NCBI GenBank assembly: GCA_965235095.1
Contig: OZ249405.1
Length of the DNA: 64,000 nt
Reading direction: 5' to 3' (one strand)
Source: Fontibacterium abundans
Lineage (GTDB): Bacteria; Pseudomonadota; Alphaproteobacteria; Pelagibacterales; Pelagibacteraceae
The position numbers and the translations under genes were made by a program. This document shows, piece by piece, positions 33,431-42,629 of this stretch (positions are counted from its first letter, which is position 1; each line of letters starts with the position of its first letter). The notes under the pieces were generated by a model. The model had not been told where the DNA came from. It saw only the letters and a program-made list of their open reading frames with translations, and did not search any database.

Positions 33431-34705
33431 TTAAATTGTTTTTATCCCGCTCATATAATTATGTAAAACTGCAGGAATGTTAATTGAACCATCTTCATTT
33501 TGATTATTTTCTATTATAGCAATCAATGTTCTTCCTATAGCGAGTCCAGAACCATTTAATGTAGCAACATAGTCAATTTTTTTTTCTAAATCTTTAAAAC
33601 GCGCCATCATCCTATTTGCCTGAAATTGACCACAAGAGGAGCAGCTAGATATTTCTCTATAATTATTTTGAGATGGTATCCATGCCTCAAGATCATAAGT
33701 TTTTTCTGCGCTAAAACCCATATCACCAGATGAAAGCAAAACAACTCTATAGGGTATTTCTAATTTTTTGAGTATGGTTTCTGCGCAATTAGTAAGTCTT
33801 TCAAGTTCATTTTTTTTATCTTCCGGTTTTACAATACTTACTAGTTCAACTTTGTAAAATTGATGTTGCCTCATTATGCCCTTTGTATCTTTTCCAGCAG
33901 CACCAGCTTCAGCTCTAAAGCACGGTGTAGCCGCAACATATCTAAGTGGCAAATCCTCATAATTTAAAATTTTATCTCTAACAATATTAGTAAGGGACAC
34001 TTCAGCCGTTGGTATTAACCATGAGCCATCATTTAAAGAAAATTGCTCTTTAGAAAATTTTGGCAACTGACCAGTTCCAAACATTGATTCTTCATTAACA
34101 ATTATTGGAACATTCATTTCTAAATATTCAAATTCTTTAACGTGCGTATCAATCATAAAATTAATTAAGGCTCTTTCTAATCTAGCAATATTGCCTTTTG
34201 TTATTACATACCTAGCCCCTGAAATTTTAGTTGCGGTATCAAAGTCTATAAGGTCTCTCTCTAAACCAATCTCATCATGGGACTTAATTTTAAAATTAAA
34301 ATTTTTAATATTACCAAATTTTTTTATCTCTTTATTACTTTTGCTATCTTGACCAACTGGAACATCATCTAAGTGTATATTTGGCAAATTATGAAGAATA
34401 TTATTTATTTTTTGTTTTTGTTCAGAAAGATTTTTCTCATAACCATCAATATCATTCTTAATATTTAAAACTTTTTTAGATAAAGATAAGAATTGTTCAT
34501 TCTTCTTATCCTTAGAGTTAGACAATTCCTTAGATATTTTATTTCTCTCTTCTTGTAATTTTTGCTGTTTTTCTAAAATTTGTCTTATAGAAGAATCTAA
34601 AGAAATAATTTCATCTACCAATTGATCTGGATTTTTTATAAATCTTTCTTTATATTTTTTTTTATAGATGGACGGGTTTTCTCTTAAATTTTTAAGATTT
34701 ATCAT
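33431..34705 (-). CDS. serS: Seryl-tRNA synthetase
   Basis: The 424-residue class II synthetase has the N-terminal coiled-coil tRNA-binding arm (residues 25-105), motif 2 in TPCFRAEAGAAGKDTKG with the MRQHQFYKVE segment near residue 280, and motif 3 GSGLAIGRTLIAIIEN near residue 392. Length is normal. It overlaps tatC by 4 nt on the same strand, the usual alphaproteobacterial tatC-serS arrangement. Confidence 0.97.
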   Translation of the reverse strand: MINLKNLRENPSIYKKKYKERFIKNPDQLVDEIISLDSSIRQILEKQQKLQEERNKISKELSNSKDKKNEQFLSLSKKVLNIKNDIDGYEKNLSEQKQKINNILHNLPNIHLDDVPVGQDSKSNKEIKKFGNIKNFNFKIKSHDEIGLERDLIDFDTATKISGARYVITKGNIARLERALINFMIDTHVKEFEYLEMNVPIIVNEESMFGTGQLPKFSKEQFSLNDGSWLIPTAEVSLTNIVRDKILNYEDLPLRYVAATPCFRAEAGAAGKDTKGIMRQHQFYKVELVSIVKPEDKKNELERLTNCAETILKKLEIPYRVVLLSSGDMGFSAEKTYDLEAWIPSQNNYREISSCSSCGQFQANRMMARFKDLEKKIDYVATLNGSGLAIGRTLIAIIENNQNEDGSINIPAVLHNYMSGIKTI

Positions 34706-35469
34706 TTTTTACTTTTTTCTAAATATTTTATAATTAAAATAGATATTTCATATAAAAACATCAATGGAATGGCTAATCCTATCTGACTAATTGGGTCTGG
34801 AGGTGTAATAACTGCTGCAACTATAAATATAATAACAATAACATATCTTCTTCTTTCGGATAAATATTTGGAATCAACAAAACCAACAGTTGCTAGTAAA
34901 ATTAGTAACACTGGCAATTCAAAACTAAGGCCAAAGGCAATCATAAAAACCATTATTAATGAAAGATACTCGCTTACTCTTGCTTCTAATTGTATTGGCA
35001 TACTTGTTTGCGTGCTTAAAGTTTCAAATGATAAAAAAAACTTAATAGCCAATGGCATTATAAAATAATACGCCAATAAGGCACCGGTTATAAAAAGAAC
35101 TGGTGTTGCAACAATAAAAGGTAAAATCGCTTTTTTTTCATTTTGATATAATCCAGGTGCTATGAATTTCCAAATTTGAATTAAAAAAACAGGAAAAGAA
35201 AAAAAGAGAGCAGAAAAAAAAGATAATTTTAAATAGGTAATAAAAGTTTCCTGTAATGCTGTAAAAATTAATCTTTTAGTTCCAATCTGCCCCTCTCCTA
35301 AAGCCTTAACGTATGGTTGTAATAAAAAATCATATATTTTATCTGCATTCATGTAAGAAATTATAAAAGCTAACGTAAAAAAAATAAGACTTTTTATTAT
35401 ACGAGATCTTAGTTCTAAAAGATGCTCTGTTACACTTGATTGATTTTGATCGTTATTATTGTCACTCAT
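34702..35469 (-). CDS. tatC: Sec-independent protein translocase TatC
   Basis: The 255-residue protein has six membrane helices and the conserved N-terminal VTEHLLELRSRIIKSL with the Glu/Arg pair that binds twin-arginine signal peptides. The ITPPDPISQIGLAIPLMFLYEISI block near residue 222 is characteristic. It exports folded proteins; a likely local client is the twin-arginine M48 lipoprotein at 4279-5112. Confidence 0.96.
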   Translation of the reverse strand: MSDNNNDQNQSSVTEHLLELRSRIIKSLIFFTLAFIISYMNADKIYDFLLQPYVKALGEGQIGTKRLIFTALQETFITYLKLSFFSALFFSFPVFLIQIWKFIAPGLYQNEKKAILPFIVATPVLFITGALLAYYFIMPLAIKFFLSFETLSTQTSMPIQLEARVSEYLSLIMVFMIAFGLSFELPVLLILLATVGFVDSKYLSERRRYVIVIIFIVAAVITPPDPISQIGLAIPLMFLYEISILIIKYLEKSKK

Positions 35470-35480
35470 AAAAATAAAAA

Positions 35481-35723
35481 TTAAATTTTTTCTGTTTTCT
35501 TTTTATTTTTTTCTTCAGGGTTAATATCTATTATTTTTTTTATATCTTTTTCTTGTTCCTGAACAATATCATCAATTCCTTTTTGAAAAGAATTAACATA
35601 ATTTTTTATTCCATTTTTTATTTGAATAAATTTTCTAAGAACGACAGGAAGATCTTTTGGTCCAATAACTATAATAGCAACTAGAATGATGACTAAAATT
35701 TCTGACCACCCTATTTGTGGCAT
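35481..35723 (-). CDS. tatB: Tat translocase subunit TatB
   Basis: The 80-residue protein has the N-terminal helix MPQIGWSEILVIILVAIIV, the TatB-type IGPKDLPVVLRKF hinge and an amphipathic helix, followed by a short charged tail. TatB is typically 100 residues or more, so this is a compact form. It lies between tatA and tatC, 8 nt after tatA. Confidence 0.93.
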   Translation of the reverse strand: MPQIGWSEILVIILVAIIVIGPKDLPVVLRKFIQIKNGIKNYVNSFQKGIDDIVQEQEKDIKKIIDINPEEKNKKKTEKI

Positions 35724-35731
35724 AAATTATT

Positions 35732-35932
35732 TTAGTGATTTGACTTAGAATTTTGATCTTTATCTTTATCTTTAGGGTCTTTATTGTCTGATGACTGATC
35801 ATCAGACATGCCTTTTTTAAAACTTTTAATACCTTTAGCAACGTCACCCATTAAGTCAGAAATTTTTCCTCTGCCAAACAAAAGGACAACTACTATTACA
35901 ACGATAATTATGTGCCAAAAACTTAAACCCAT
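35732..35932 (-). CDS. tatA: Tat translocase subunit TatA
   Basis: The 66-residue protein has the N-terminal helix SFWHIIIVVIVVVLLF, the FGRGKISDLMGDVAKGIKSFKKGM amphipathic segment in the TatA pattern, and an acidic/basic tail. It oligomerises to form the Tat pore. The order tatA-tatB-tatC follows scpB, as in most alphaproteobacteria. Confidence 0.94.
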   Translation of the reverse strand: MGLSFWHIIIVVIVVVLLFGRGKISDLMGDVAKGIKSFKKGMSDDQSSDNKDPKDKDKDQNSKSNH

Positions 35933-35971
35933 AAGTAAATTTATATATTAAATAAATTTTTTTACAAATAA

Positions 35972-36631
35972 TTAATTATCTTTTTGATTTAAAGTTTCAG
36001 AAAGCATGTCGTCTATATTGGTAAAAATGTCTTCTTTAGATTGTTTATCTAAATCATCTTTAGCAAACTTATTAGTTCCAAATATTGATCTATCCAAACG
36101 ACTATCAATTAAACCGGCTGAAGCCAACTCTTCAGAGTTTGGCAAATCAGATAATGATTTTAAATTAAAATGACTTAAAAAATTGTCTGTTGTAACGTAT
36201 AATAAAGGTTTTCCAGGTATTTCCTTTCGGCCCTGTGGTTTTACCCATCCAAGTTCAAATAATATTTCTAAAGTTCCGGTGCTAAATGAAACCCCTCTAA
36301 TCTCTTCAATTTCAGAACGCGTAACCGGTTGATGATATGCAATAATTGCTAAAGTCTCTATTGTTGCTTTTGATAACTTTCTTTGCTGAATAACTTCACT
36401 TGCAATTTTTTTTGATAAGTTCTCAGCAGTTCTAAAAGACCATTTGTTGGAAATTTCATAAAGATTAATACCTCTTTCAATAAATTCCGATTGTAATTCT
36501 TTTAAAATTTTTAAAACATCAACATTTAGTTCAATTTTAGATTTAATTGTTTCAATATCTAATGGTTCATCAGCTGCAAATAAAATAGCCTCTACCAATC
36601 TTTTTGCATCTTTATTTTTATTCAACATCAT
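35972..36631 (-). CDS. scpB: Segregation and condensation protein B
   Basis: The 219-residue protein has two winged-helix domains: KRLVEAILFAADEPLDIETI at the N terminus and ATIETLAIIAYHQPVTRSEIEEIRGV near residue 90, both ScpB hallmarks. It is the kite subunit of the Smc-ScpAB condensin. It starts on the base that ends scpA. Confidence 0.95.
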   Translation of the reverse strand: MMLNKNKDAKRLVEAILFAADEPLDIETIKSKIELNVDVLKILKELQSEFIERGINLYEISNKWSFRTAENLSKKIASEVIQQRKLSKATIETLAIIAYHQPVTRSEIEEIRGVSFSTGTLEILFELGWVKPQGRKEIPGKPLLYVTTDNFLSHFNLKSLSDLPNSEELASAGLIDSRLDRSIFGTNKFAKDDLDKQSKEDIFTNIDDMLSETLNQKDN

Positions 36632-37404
36632 TATCTAGCTTTAATTAATATTTTATCAAAAATTTTTTTTTGCATAATTGATAATTTTCCCTCTCTGACT
36701 AATTCTAAACTTCCTGCAAATGTTCCTGCTAAACCTGATTTTTTTAAATTTTTTGAACCTGAGAATGATCCCGGAACCACATCTTTAATATCTCTCCAGT
36801 CGGTTAATTCTTTAAGTAAACTTGTAATTTTTTTTATAGCCTCTTCCATTGTATAGACAGGCAACTTTGAAATATTCATAATAGAAAAATTTTGTTTTCT
36901 TTTTATTTCAGCATAAGATTTGATAAGTTCATAAAGAGAAACCGCATATTTAGAGGTGGAAATCTTTTTAATACCTTCGCGAATACCTTTTGTAAAAATA
37001 TCTCGTCCTAATTGTTTCTGCGAAACAAGTTTGTCAGAAAGAAATCTAATTGCCTCTAATTTTCTTAATTGCAATTTAAGTTTTTCGGCCATTTGAACAG
37101 CTGAAAAATCATCCTCAAAATCATCAGGTAATAACAATCTAGATTTTAAATAAGCAAGCCATGTTGCCATAACTAAAAAATCAGCAGCTAATTCTAAATT
37201 TTTTTTTATATTATTAATAAATTTTAAATATTCGTCAGCTAACTGAACAATGGAAATCTTCATAAGATCAACTTTTTGAGATTTAGCTAAATCTAAAAGC
37301 AGCTCCAAAGGACCTTCGTAATTATCTATGTTCAAATTAAATTTATCTCCAACTTGATCGCGCTGCTCAACCGAAAGAGGTTTTAATTCAACTATGCTTT
37401 CCAT
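36631..37404 (-). CDS. scpA: Segregation and condensation protein A
   Basis: The 257-residue kleisin links Smc heads with ScpB. The N-terminal FNLNIDNYEGPLELLLDLAKSQKVDL and MATWLAYLKSRLLLP near residue 85 are diagnostic, and the C-terminal winged helix ends in FDKILIKAR. It is followed directly by scpB and preceded by nagZ. Confidence 0.95.
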   Translation of the reverse strand: MESIVELKPLSVEQRDQVGDKFNLNIDNYEGPLELLLDLAKSQKVDLMKISIVQLADEYLKFINNIKKNLELAADFLVMATWLAYLKSRLLLPDDFEDDFSAVQMAEKLKLQLRKLEAIRFLSDKLVSQKQLGRDIFTKGIREGIKKISTSKYAVSLYELIKSYAEIKRKQNFSIMNISKLPVYTMEEAIKKITSLLKELTDWRDIKDVVPGSFSGSKNLKKSGLAGTFAGSLELVREGKLSIMQKKIFDKILIKAR

Positions 37405-37425
37405 TTAATTTATTTAACTGATTCT

Positions 37426-38379
37426 TTAGTTAAATTTATTAAAATTTGCCTTAACCTTTTGTGTTATTTTGTAGGTAAAATTATCAATTTCTGGCACAAC
37501 TTGAGACAGTTTCTTCATTTCATCTATATTTCCACTGCAATGTAACAATAAATTGCAGCCTGCATCTAGACTTAATTTAGCATTTTTAACAATTCCGCCA
37601 GATAAAGCTTTCATACAAATATCATCGGACATCAATATTCCTCTAAAATTTAGATACTTTCTAATTATATCTTTAATTATTTTTTTTGATTGAGTGGCGC
37701 ATTTGTCTGAGTCTAATTTTTCATAAACAATATGCGCTGTCATTGCTAAATAACTATTTACTTTTTTAAATGTTCTAAAATCATTTTTTTTTAAATAATC
37801 CAAGGAAAAACTCACTATCGGTAGATGAAAATGAGAATCTATATTGGTGCAGCCATGTCCAGGGATATGCTTGATAATAGTTCCAAGTCCTGAATTTTTA
37901 TAAGAATTTATTAAATATTTTGATAATTTTATAACAATATTAAATTTTTTTGAAAAAGCTCTATTTCCAATAACGCTTTTTTTATCTTCATTAAATAAAT
38001 CAAGAACTGGAACTGTATTTATATTAATGCCGCAATATTTTAAAATAGAAATATTAATTTTAAGAAATTTACTAAATTTTGAATAAAATTCTTTATTATT
38101 TTTATAAATATCACCAAAATACTTGGCATTATATTTATCAAGATTAATAATTTTCCTAAAACGATTAACCTTGCCTCCTTCTTGATCGATTAATATTGGA
38201 AAATTTTTATCTTTAAAAAGTTCTCTTATACTGGAAGTTAAATTTCTAACTTGATCTAGATTATTAATATTTCTAGAAAATAATATTATTCCCCATGGTT
38301 TGTATTTTTTAAAAAAATAAATTTCTTTTAAATTTAATTTAAAACCATTAATTCCAAATATAATTGCGTGTGTTTTCAA
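37426..38379 (-). CDS. nagZ: Beta-N-acetylhexosaminidase (GH3)
   Basis: NagZ removes GlcNAc from anhydro-muropeptides in the cytosol during wall recycling. The 317-residue protein has FPILIDQEGGKVNRF near residue 85 and the GH3 KHIPGHGCTNIDSHFHLP loop with the catalytic His near residue 175, plus LMSDDICMKAL containing the nucleophile Asp. The initiator appears to be a TTG at 38379: no ATG lies before the first conserved strand (AIIFGINGF) and a TAA closes the frame 12 nt upstream. The argS-(small ORF)-nagZ-scpA order is the conserved arrangement. Confidence 0.93.
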   Translation of the reverse strand: MKTHAIIFGINGFKLNLKEIYFFKKYKPWGIILFSRNINNLDQVRNLTSSIRELFKDKNFPILIDQEGGKVNRFRKIINLDKYNAKYFGDIYKNNKEFYSKFSKFLKINISILKYCGININTVPVLDLFNEDKKSVIGNRAFSKKFNIVIKLSKYLINSYKNSGLGTIIKHIPGHGCTNIDSHFHLPIVSFSLDYLKKNDFRTFKKVNSYLAMTAHIVYEKLDSDKCATQSKKIIKDIIRKYLNFRGILMSDDICMKALSGGIVKNAKLSLDAGCNLLLHCSGNIDEMKKLSQVVPEIDNFTYKITQKVKANFNKFN

Positions 38380-38383
38380 AATT

Positions 38384-38641
38384 TTATTTTATTAGTTCCC
38401 AATATTGTTTTTGTTTGTAAATTTTTTTAAAAAACTCTTCGTTATCTATTCTTTTTTTAAAATCAGAGGATGAGCTAATTTTATCTAATTTTTCAATATA
38501 CGAGTTTAAATAAATCAAATAATTTTCTCTATTTTTATCTATATTTTTAACAAATGTATTTGAATTATAATAAACAAAACAAATAACTAAAAAAGAAAGA
38601 ACAAGAAAAAAAGATATCAAATTAATAAATTTTTTTTTCAT
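38384..38641 (-). CDS. Small single-pass membrane protein between argS and nagZ
   Basis: The 85-residue protein has one membrane helix (about residues 6-24) and a charged, lysine-rich remainder. In other alphaproteobacteria this slot holds a SPOR-domain protein; no SPOR domain is visible here, so it may be a reduced relic or an unrelated protein. I chose the ATG at 38641; a GTG at 38653 that overlaps the argS stop would add four residues. Function unknown. Confidence 0.68.
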   Translation of the reverse strand: MKKKFINLISFFLVLSFLVICFVYYNSNTFVKNIDKNRENYLIYLNSYIEKLDKISSSSDFKKRIDNEEFFKKIYKQKQYWELIK

Positions 38642-38649
38642 TAAATCAA

Positions 38650-40371
38650 TCACATCTCAACCGAGGCAGTAACATTTAAAATATCTAAACCGCTTTTTAA
38701 AACTAATTGTATTTTATTAATTAAGAATAATCTTGCAAACTGAAGCTCAGGTTGTTTTTCATTTAAAATTTTTAAATTATCATTCTCATTTCCAGAGTTC
38801 CAGTAAGTATGAAATAAACTTGCTAATTCATACAAGTAAAATGGTACTCTGTGAGGCTCTAAATGATATGCTGATAACTCCAAACATTTTGGCCATTCTG
38901 CTATTTTTTTAATTATATCAATTTCAATTTCCTGATTAAGAGAAACTAAATTCAATTTTTTTTCATTATTAATTTCATATTTATTTTTTCTAAATAAAGA
39001 ACAAATTCTAGCGTGAGCATATTGGACATAAAATACTGGATTTTCTTTTGAATGATCAGTAACTAGATCAAAATCAAAATCCAACTGAGAGTCATTACTT
39101 CTGTATATCATCATAAATCTTACCGAATCTTTACCAACTTCACTTATGAGATCGCTAGCAGTTATAAAATCCCCTGCTCTTTTAGACATCTTTAATTGAT
39201 TTCCAGATTTAAATAACTTTACTAACTGACAAACTTTAGAAATAATTTGCTGTTTGTTTTCCGATAAAGCAGAAACACATGAAGCTTGTCTCTTTAAATA
39301 ACCAGCATGATCGGCGCCGAGTACGTTTATAAGTAAATCAAATTTTCTTTCTATTTTATTAAGATGATAAGCAACATCATTTGCAAAGTAAGTCCAGGTG
39401 CCATCTGATTTTTTTAATGCTCTGTCTGTATCATCTCCAAATTTAGTAGACTGAAATAAGATTTGCTTTCTAGGCTCCCAATCATCAACTTCATTACCCT
39501 TGGGTTTTTCTAAAATTCCTTCATATACATAATTTTTATTCTTGAGAATATCTAAAGCTTTTTCTACTAAATTTTGATTAACAATATAATTTTCAGATAC
39601 AAAATTATCATGAACAATCCCTAGTTTTTTTAAATCGTTCTTTATTAAATTCATGGCCTCTTCTATGCATAAATTCTTAAGATCATTAAAAATTAAATCG
39701 TAATTATTAAAATTAGGTAATTTATTTTTTTTTAGAATATTTTTAGCTATATCAATAACATATTCACCGGGATAGAGATCTTGATCACTGGGAAATAAAG
39801 TATTATTTTTTATTTCTAATACTCTAAAATAAACTGATTTAACAAATTGATTAATTTGATTTCCATAATCATTAATGTAATATTCTTTAACAACTTTATT
39901 TCCGACAAAACTTAATAGGTTTGCTAAAATATCACCAAATACAGCACCTCTACAGTGTCCAACATGTAAGGGTCCGGTTGGATTTGCAGAAACATATTCA
40001 ATTAAAATATTTTTAGATTCTAAATTTTGACTTTTTCCAAAGTTAACATCTATAGATAATATAAAATCATACCAAAAAGTTTTATCAAAAAAAAAATTTA
40101 AAAATCCAGGTTTGGCTACCTCAATTTTTATAATCTCTTTAAATTTACCCTCTAATTCTTTTTTAATAATAGTTGCTAGATCAATAGGATTTAGATTATT
40201 TTCTTTTGCAAAAATCATTGGTGCATTTGTGCTAAAATCACCATGAGTTTTTATTTTAGGAATTTCTACTGAAAAATTATCAAATTTTTTTGGCAATTTA
40301 ATAATATTTTTTTTTTCTAAAGTTTTAAAAAAATCACTTAGTTTTATTTTATAATTAATAAAAATATTCAT
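38650..40371 (-). CDS. argS: Arginyl-tRNA synthetase
   Basis: The 573-residue class I enzyme has the N-terminal Add1 domain, ANPTGPLHVGHCRGA near residue 130 (HIGH-type HVGH at 136-139), and QLKMSKRAGDFI near residue 390 (KMSK). The C-terminal anticodon-binding domain includes YVQYAHARICSLFR. Length is normal. It overlaps dgt by 4 nt. Confidence 0.96.
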   Translation of the reverse strand: MNIFINYKIKLSDFFKTLEKKNIIKLPKKFDNFSVEIPKIKTHGDFSTNAPMIFAKENNLNPIDLATIIKKELEGKFKEIIKIEVAKPGFLNFFFDKTFWYDFILSIDVNFGKSQNLESKNILIEYVSANPTGPLHVGHCRGAVFGDILANLLSFVGNKVVKEYYINDYGNQINQFVKSVYFRVLEIKNNTLFPSDQDLYPGEYVIDIAKNILKKNKLPNFNNYDLIFNDLKNLCIEEAMNLIKNDLKKLGIVHDNFVSENYIVNQNLVEKALDILKNKNYVYEGILEKPKGNEVDDWEPRKQILFQSTKFGDDTDRALKKSDGTWTYFANDVAYHLNKIERKFDLLINVLGADHAGYLKRQASCVSALSENKQQIISKVCQLVKLFKSGNQLKMSKRAGDFITASDLISEVGKDSVRFMMIYRSNDSQLDFDFDLVTDHSKENPVFYVQYAHARICSLFRKNKYEINNEKKLNLVSLNQEIEIDIIKKIAEWPKCLELSAYHLEPHRVPFYLYELASLFHTYWNSGNENDNLKILNEKQPELQFARLFLINKIQLVLKSGLDILNVTASVEM

Positions 40372-41510
40372 TTTATTTTATTGTATAAATCAATAGCAAA
40401 TTTATCTGTCATACCGGCAATGAAATCTGATACTGATCTTTCAAGCCCCCATTTCTTTTTAAGATCAGGAAGTATAAATTTTTTATTATTTTTAATTAAA
40501 TATATGTATAAATTTTTTATTATTTTTTCTGCCTTGTTTGTCATTTCTTTAACAGATTTATTTTCATACATATTTAATCTCAAAAATTCACGAATTTGAT
40601 TATTTGCATTAATGAGCTTTGGCGAAAAACTAACTATAAAATCAGTGGACTTATAAACATCTTCGATTGTTTTAATTTTTAATTTTTTAATTTTTTTATT
40701 TGTATTTAAAATTAAGTCTGTAACCATAAAATTAATTATTGATCTTATAATCTCATTTCTTAATAATTTTTCATTTTTAAATTGTTTATTCTTTTTTTTT
40801 ATAATCTCTCCTATAATAGGCAAATCTTTAATATCATTAATTGAAAACAAGCCTGCTCTAATACCATCGTCAATATCATGATTATTATAAGCAATATCAT
40901 CAGACAAAGCGCTAATCTGAGATTCTAAAGATGACTGATTATAAAAATTAATTTTTTTAATTTTATTTAAATTTGGCAAAAGATCTAAATTTTCTTTTAC
41001 TAAATAATTTGGACCATTATGCTTAACAATTCCGTCTATTGTATTTATGGATAAATTTAAACCATCAAATTTTTGATAGGCTTTTTCTAATTCTGTAACC
41101 AAACGTATCGAATGAATATTATGATTAAAACCGCCATGCTCTCTAATGCAATAATCTAAAATTTTTTCCCCCGCATGACCAAAGGGTGGATGACCAAGAT
41201 CATGAGCTAAACTTATAGCTTCGGATAAATCTTCATTTAATTTTAAATATCTGGAAATTGATCTTGATATTTGTGATACTTCTAAAGTATGAGTAAGTCT
41301 TGTTCTGTAATGATCTCCTTCATCATATACAAAAACCTGTGTTTTATATTTTAATCTTCTAAACGAAGTTGAGTGTATAATTCTATCTCTGTCTCTTTGA
41401 TAAAATGATCTGTATAAGTTTTTTTTGTCTCCAAATTGTCTTCCTAAATAATTAGAATTATTAGAAGAAAATTTAACTAATAACTTATTGTAATTATCAA
41501 CTCCAGACAT
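40368..41510 (-). CDS. dgt: Deoxyguanosinetriphosphate triphosphohydrolase-like protein
   Basis: The 380-residue HD-domain protein hydrolyses dNTPs to nucleoside and triphosphate. The metal-binding residues are visible: His74 in RLTHTLEVSQI, His103-Asp104 in AHDLGHPPFGHAGE, and Asp in ALSDDIAYNNHDIDDG near residue 205. N-terminal SFRRLKYKTQVF is typical of the alphaproteobacterial Dgt. It is the first gene of the dgt-argS-nagZ-scpAB-tat run and divergent from erpA. Confidence 0.93.
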   Translation of the reverse strand: MSGVDNYNKLLVKFSSNNSNYLGRQFGDKKNLYRSFYQRDRDRIIHSTSFRRLKYKTQVFVYDEGDHYRTRLTHTLEVSQISRSISRYLKLNEDLSEAISLAHDLGHPPFGHAGEKILDYCIREHGGFNHNIHSIRLVTELEKAYQKFDGLNLSINTIDGIVKHNGPNYLVKENLDLLPNLNKIKKINFYNQSSLESQISALSDDIAYNNHDIDDGIRAGLFSINDIKDLPIIGEIIKKKNKQFKNEKLLRNEIIRSIINFMVTDLILNTNKKIKKLKIKTIEDVYKSTDFIVSFSPKLINANNQIREFLRLNMYENKSVKEMTNKAEKIIKNLYIYLIKNNKKFILPDLKKKWGLERSVSDFIAGMTDKFAIDLYNKIK

Positions 41511-41535
41511 ATATTAATAATAAACATAAAATTGA

Positions 41536-41853
41536 ATGACCAATAATTTTACCATTACAGATAAAGCTAAAAAAAAGATAGAAAATCTTTTAGAGAAAGA
41601 AAATATTAATAAGTTTTTTAGAATTGAAGTCAAAGGCGGAGGTTGTTCTGGTTACAAATATCATTTCTCGACAGATAACAAAAAAAATGAAGATGATATA
41701 ATTCTTGAAAATGTTCTAATAGATAAATCCTCTTTTACTTTTATTGAAGGATCGATGCTAGATTTCTCTGAGAAATTAATTGAAAATACTTTTAAAATTA
41801 TAAATCCTAAAGCCACAGCGTCATGCGGATGTGGGAGCTCTTTCTCTGTTTAA
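41536..41853 (+). CDS. erpA: A-type iron-sulfur carrier/insertion protein
   Basis: The 105-residue protein has the three cluster-binding cysteines of the HesB/IscA/ErpA family: Cys37 in GGGCSGYKY and Cys97/Cys99 in SCGCGSSF. It delivers Fe-S clusters to target proteins. ErpA versus IscA cannot be separated firmly from sequence alone; the divergence from dgt is the typical ErpA neighbourhood in alphaproteobacteria. Its stop overlaps the xth start by one base. Confidence 0.88.
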   Translation: MTNNFTITDKAKKKIENLLEKENINKFFRIEVKGGGCSGYKYHFSTDNKKNEDDIILENVLIDKSSFTFIEGSMLDFSEKLIENTFKIINPKATASCGCGSSFSV

Positions 41854-42629
41854 TGATAATAAGTAGCTGGAATGTTAATTCTGTAAGAGTAAGATTAAAT
41901 CACATTCTTGAATATCTTAAAAAAAACAAGCCCAACTTTCTACTTCTTCAAGAAATTAAAACTGAAAATAAAAATTTTCCATACTCAGAATTAAAAGAAA
42001 TTGGGTATGAAAGTGAAGTGCATGGGCAAAAATCATACAATGGAGTTGCTATTATTTATAATCAGAAAATAAATAATATAAATTTTAATATTGTTAATGA
42101 TTTGCAAGAACAATCACGATCTATTTCTGTTGATATAAATTATAAAAAAGAATTAATAAAAATTATTTGTGTCTATGTTCCAAATGGAAATCCTGTAGAC
42201 ACTGATAAATATCAGTACAAAATTAAATGGCTAAAATCTTTTGAAAAATTTTTAGTGAATCAAAATAAATTAAAAAATAAGATAATAATCGGTGGAGATT
42301 TTAATATTATTCCAAATGAGGATGATGTTTACAATCCAGAGGACTGGGAAAATGATGCTCTGTATAGAATCGAAATAAGAAAATTTTTTAGAAAGATATT
42401 AAACGAGGGTTATGAAGATGCTTTTAGATTAATTAATAAAGAACCAAAAAATTATACATTCTGGGATTATCAATATGGATCATTTGAAAAAAACAAAGGA
42501 TTAAGAATTGATCATTTTTTATTATCAAAAAATATTAGTTATTTAATCAAAGACGTAACTATCGATAAATATTTAAGGGCCCTAGAAAGACCTTCTGATC
42601 ATGCTCCTATCAAATTAACTTTAGCTTAG
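41853..42629 (+). CDS. xth: Exodeoxyribonuclease III (AP endonuclease)
   Basis: The 258-residue enzyme incises abasic sites in base excision repair. Catalytic features are LLLQEIKTE (metal-binding Glu34), YNGVAIIY, GGDFNIIPNE and the C-terminal RIDHFLLS and SDHAPIKLTL. The frame is open 10 codons further upstream, but the ATG at 41853 in a TAATG overlap gives the normal MxxxSWNVNSVR start. Confidence 0.95.
   Translation: MIISSWNVNSVRVRLNHILEYLKKNKPNFLLLQEIKTENKNFPYSELKEIGYESEVHGQKSYNGVAIIYNQKINNINFNIVNDLQEQSRSISVDINYKKELIKIICVYVPNGNPVDTDKYQYKIKWLKSFEKFLVNQNKLKNKIIIGGDFNIIPNEDDVYNPEDWENDALYRIEIRKFFRKILNEGYEDAFRLINKEPKNYTFWDYQYGSFEKNKGLRIDHFLLSKNISYLIKDVTIDKYLRALERPSDHAPIKLTLA

Noticed and set aside
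35635..35847. A 70-codon frame overlapping tatA and tatB
   Set aside because: It is out of frame with both genes and encodes a lysine-rich low-complexity sequence; TatA and TatB signatures are unambiguous.
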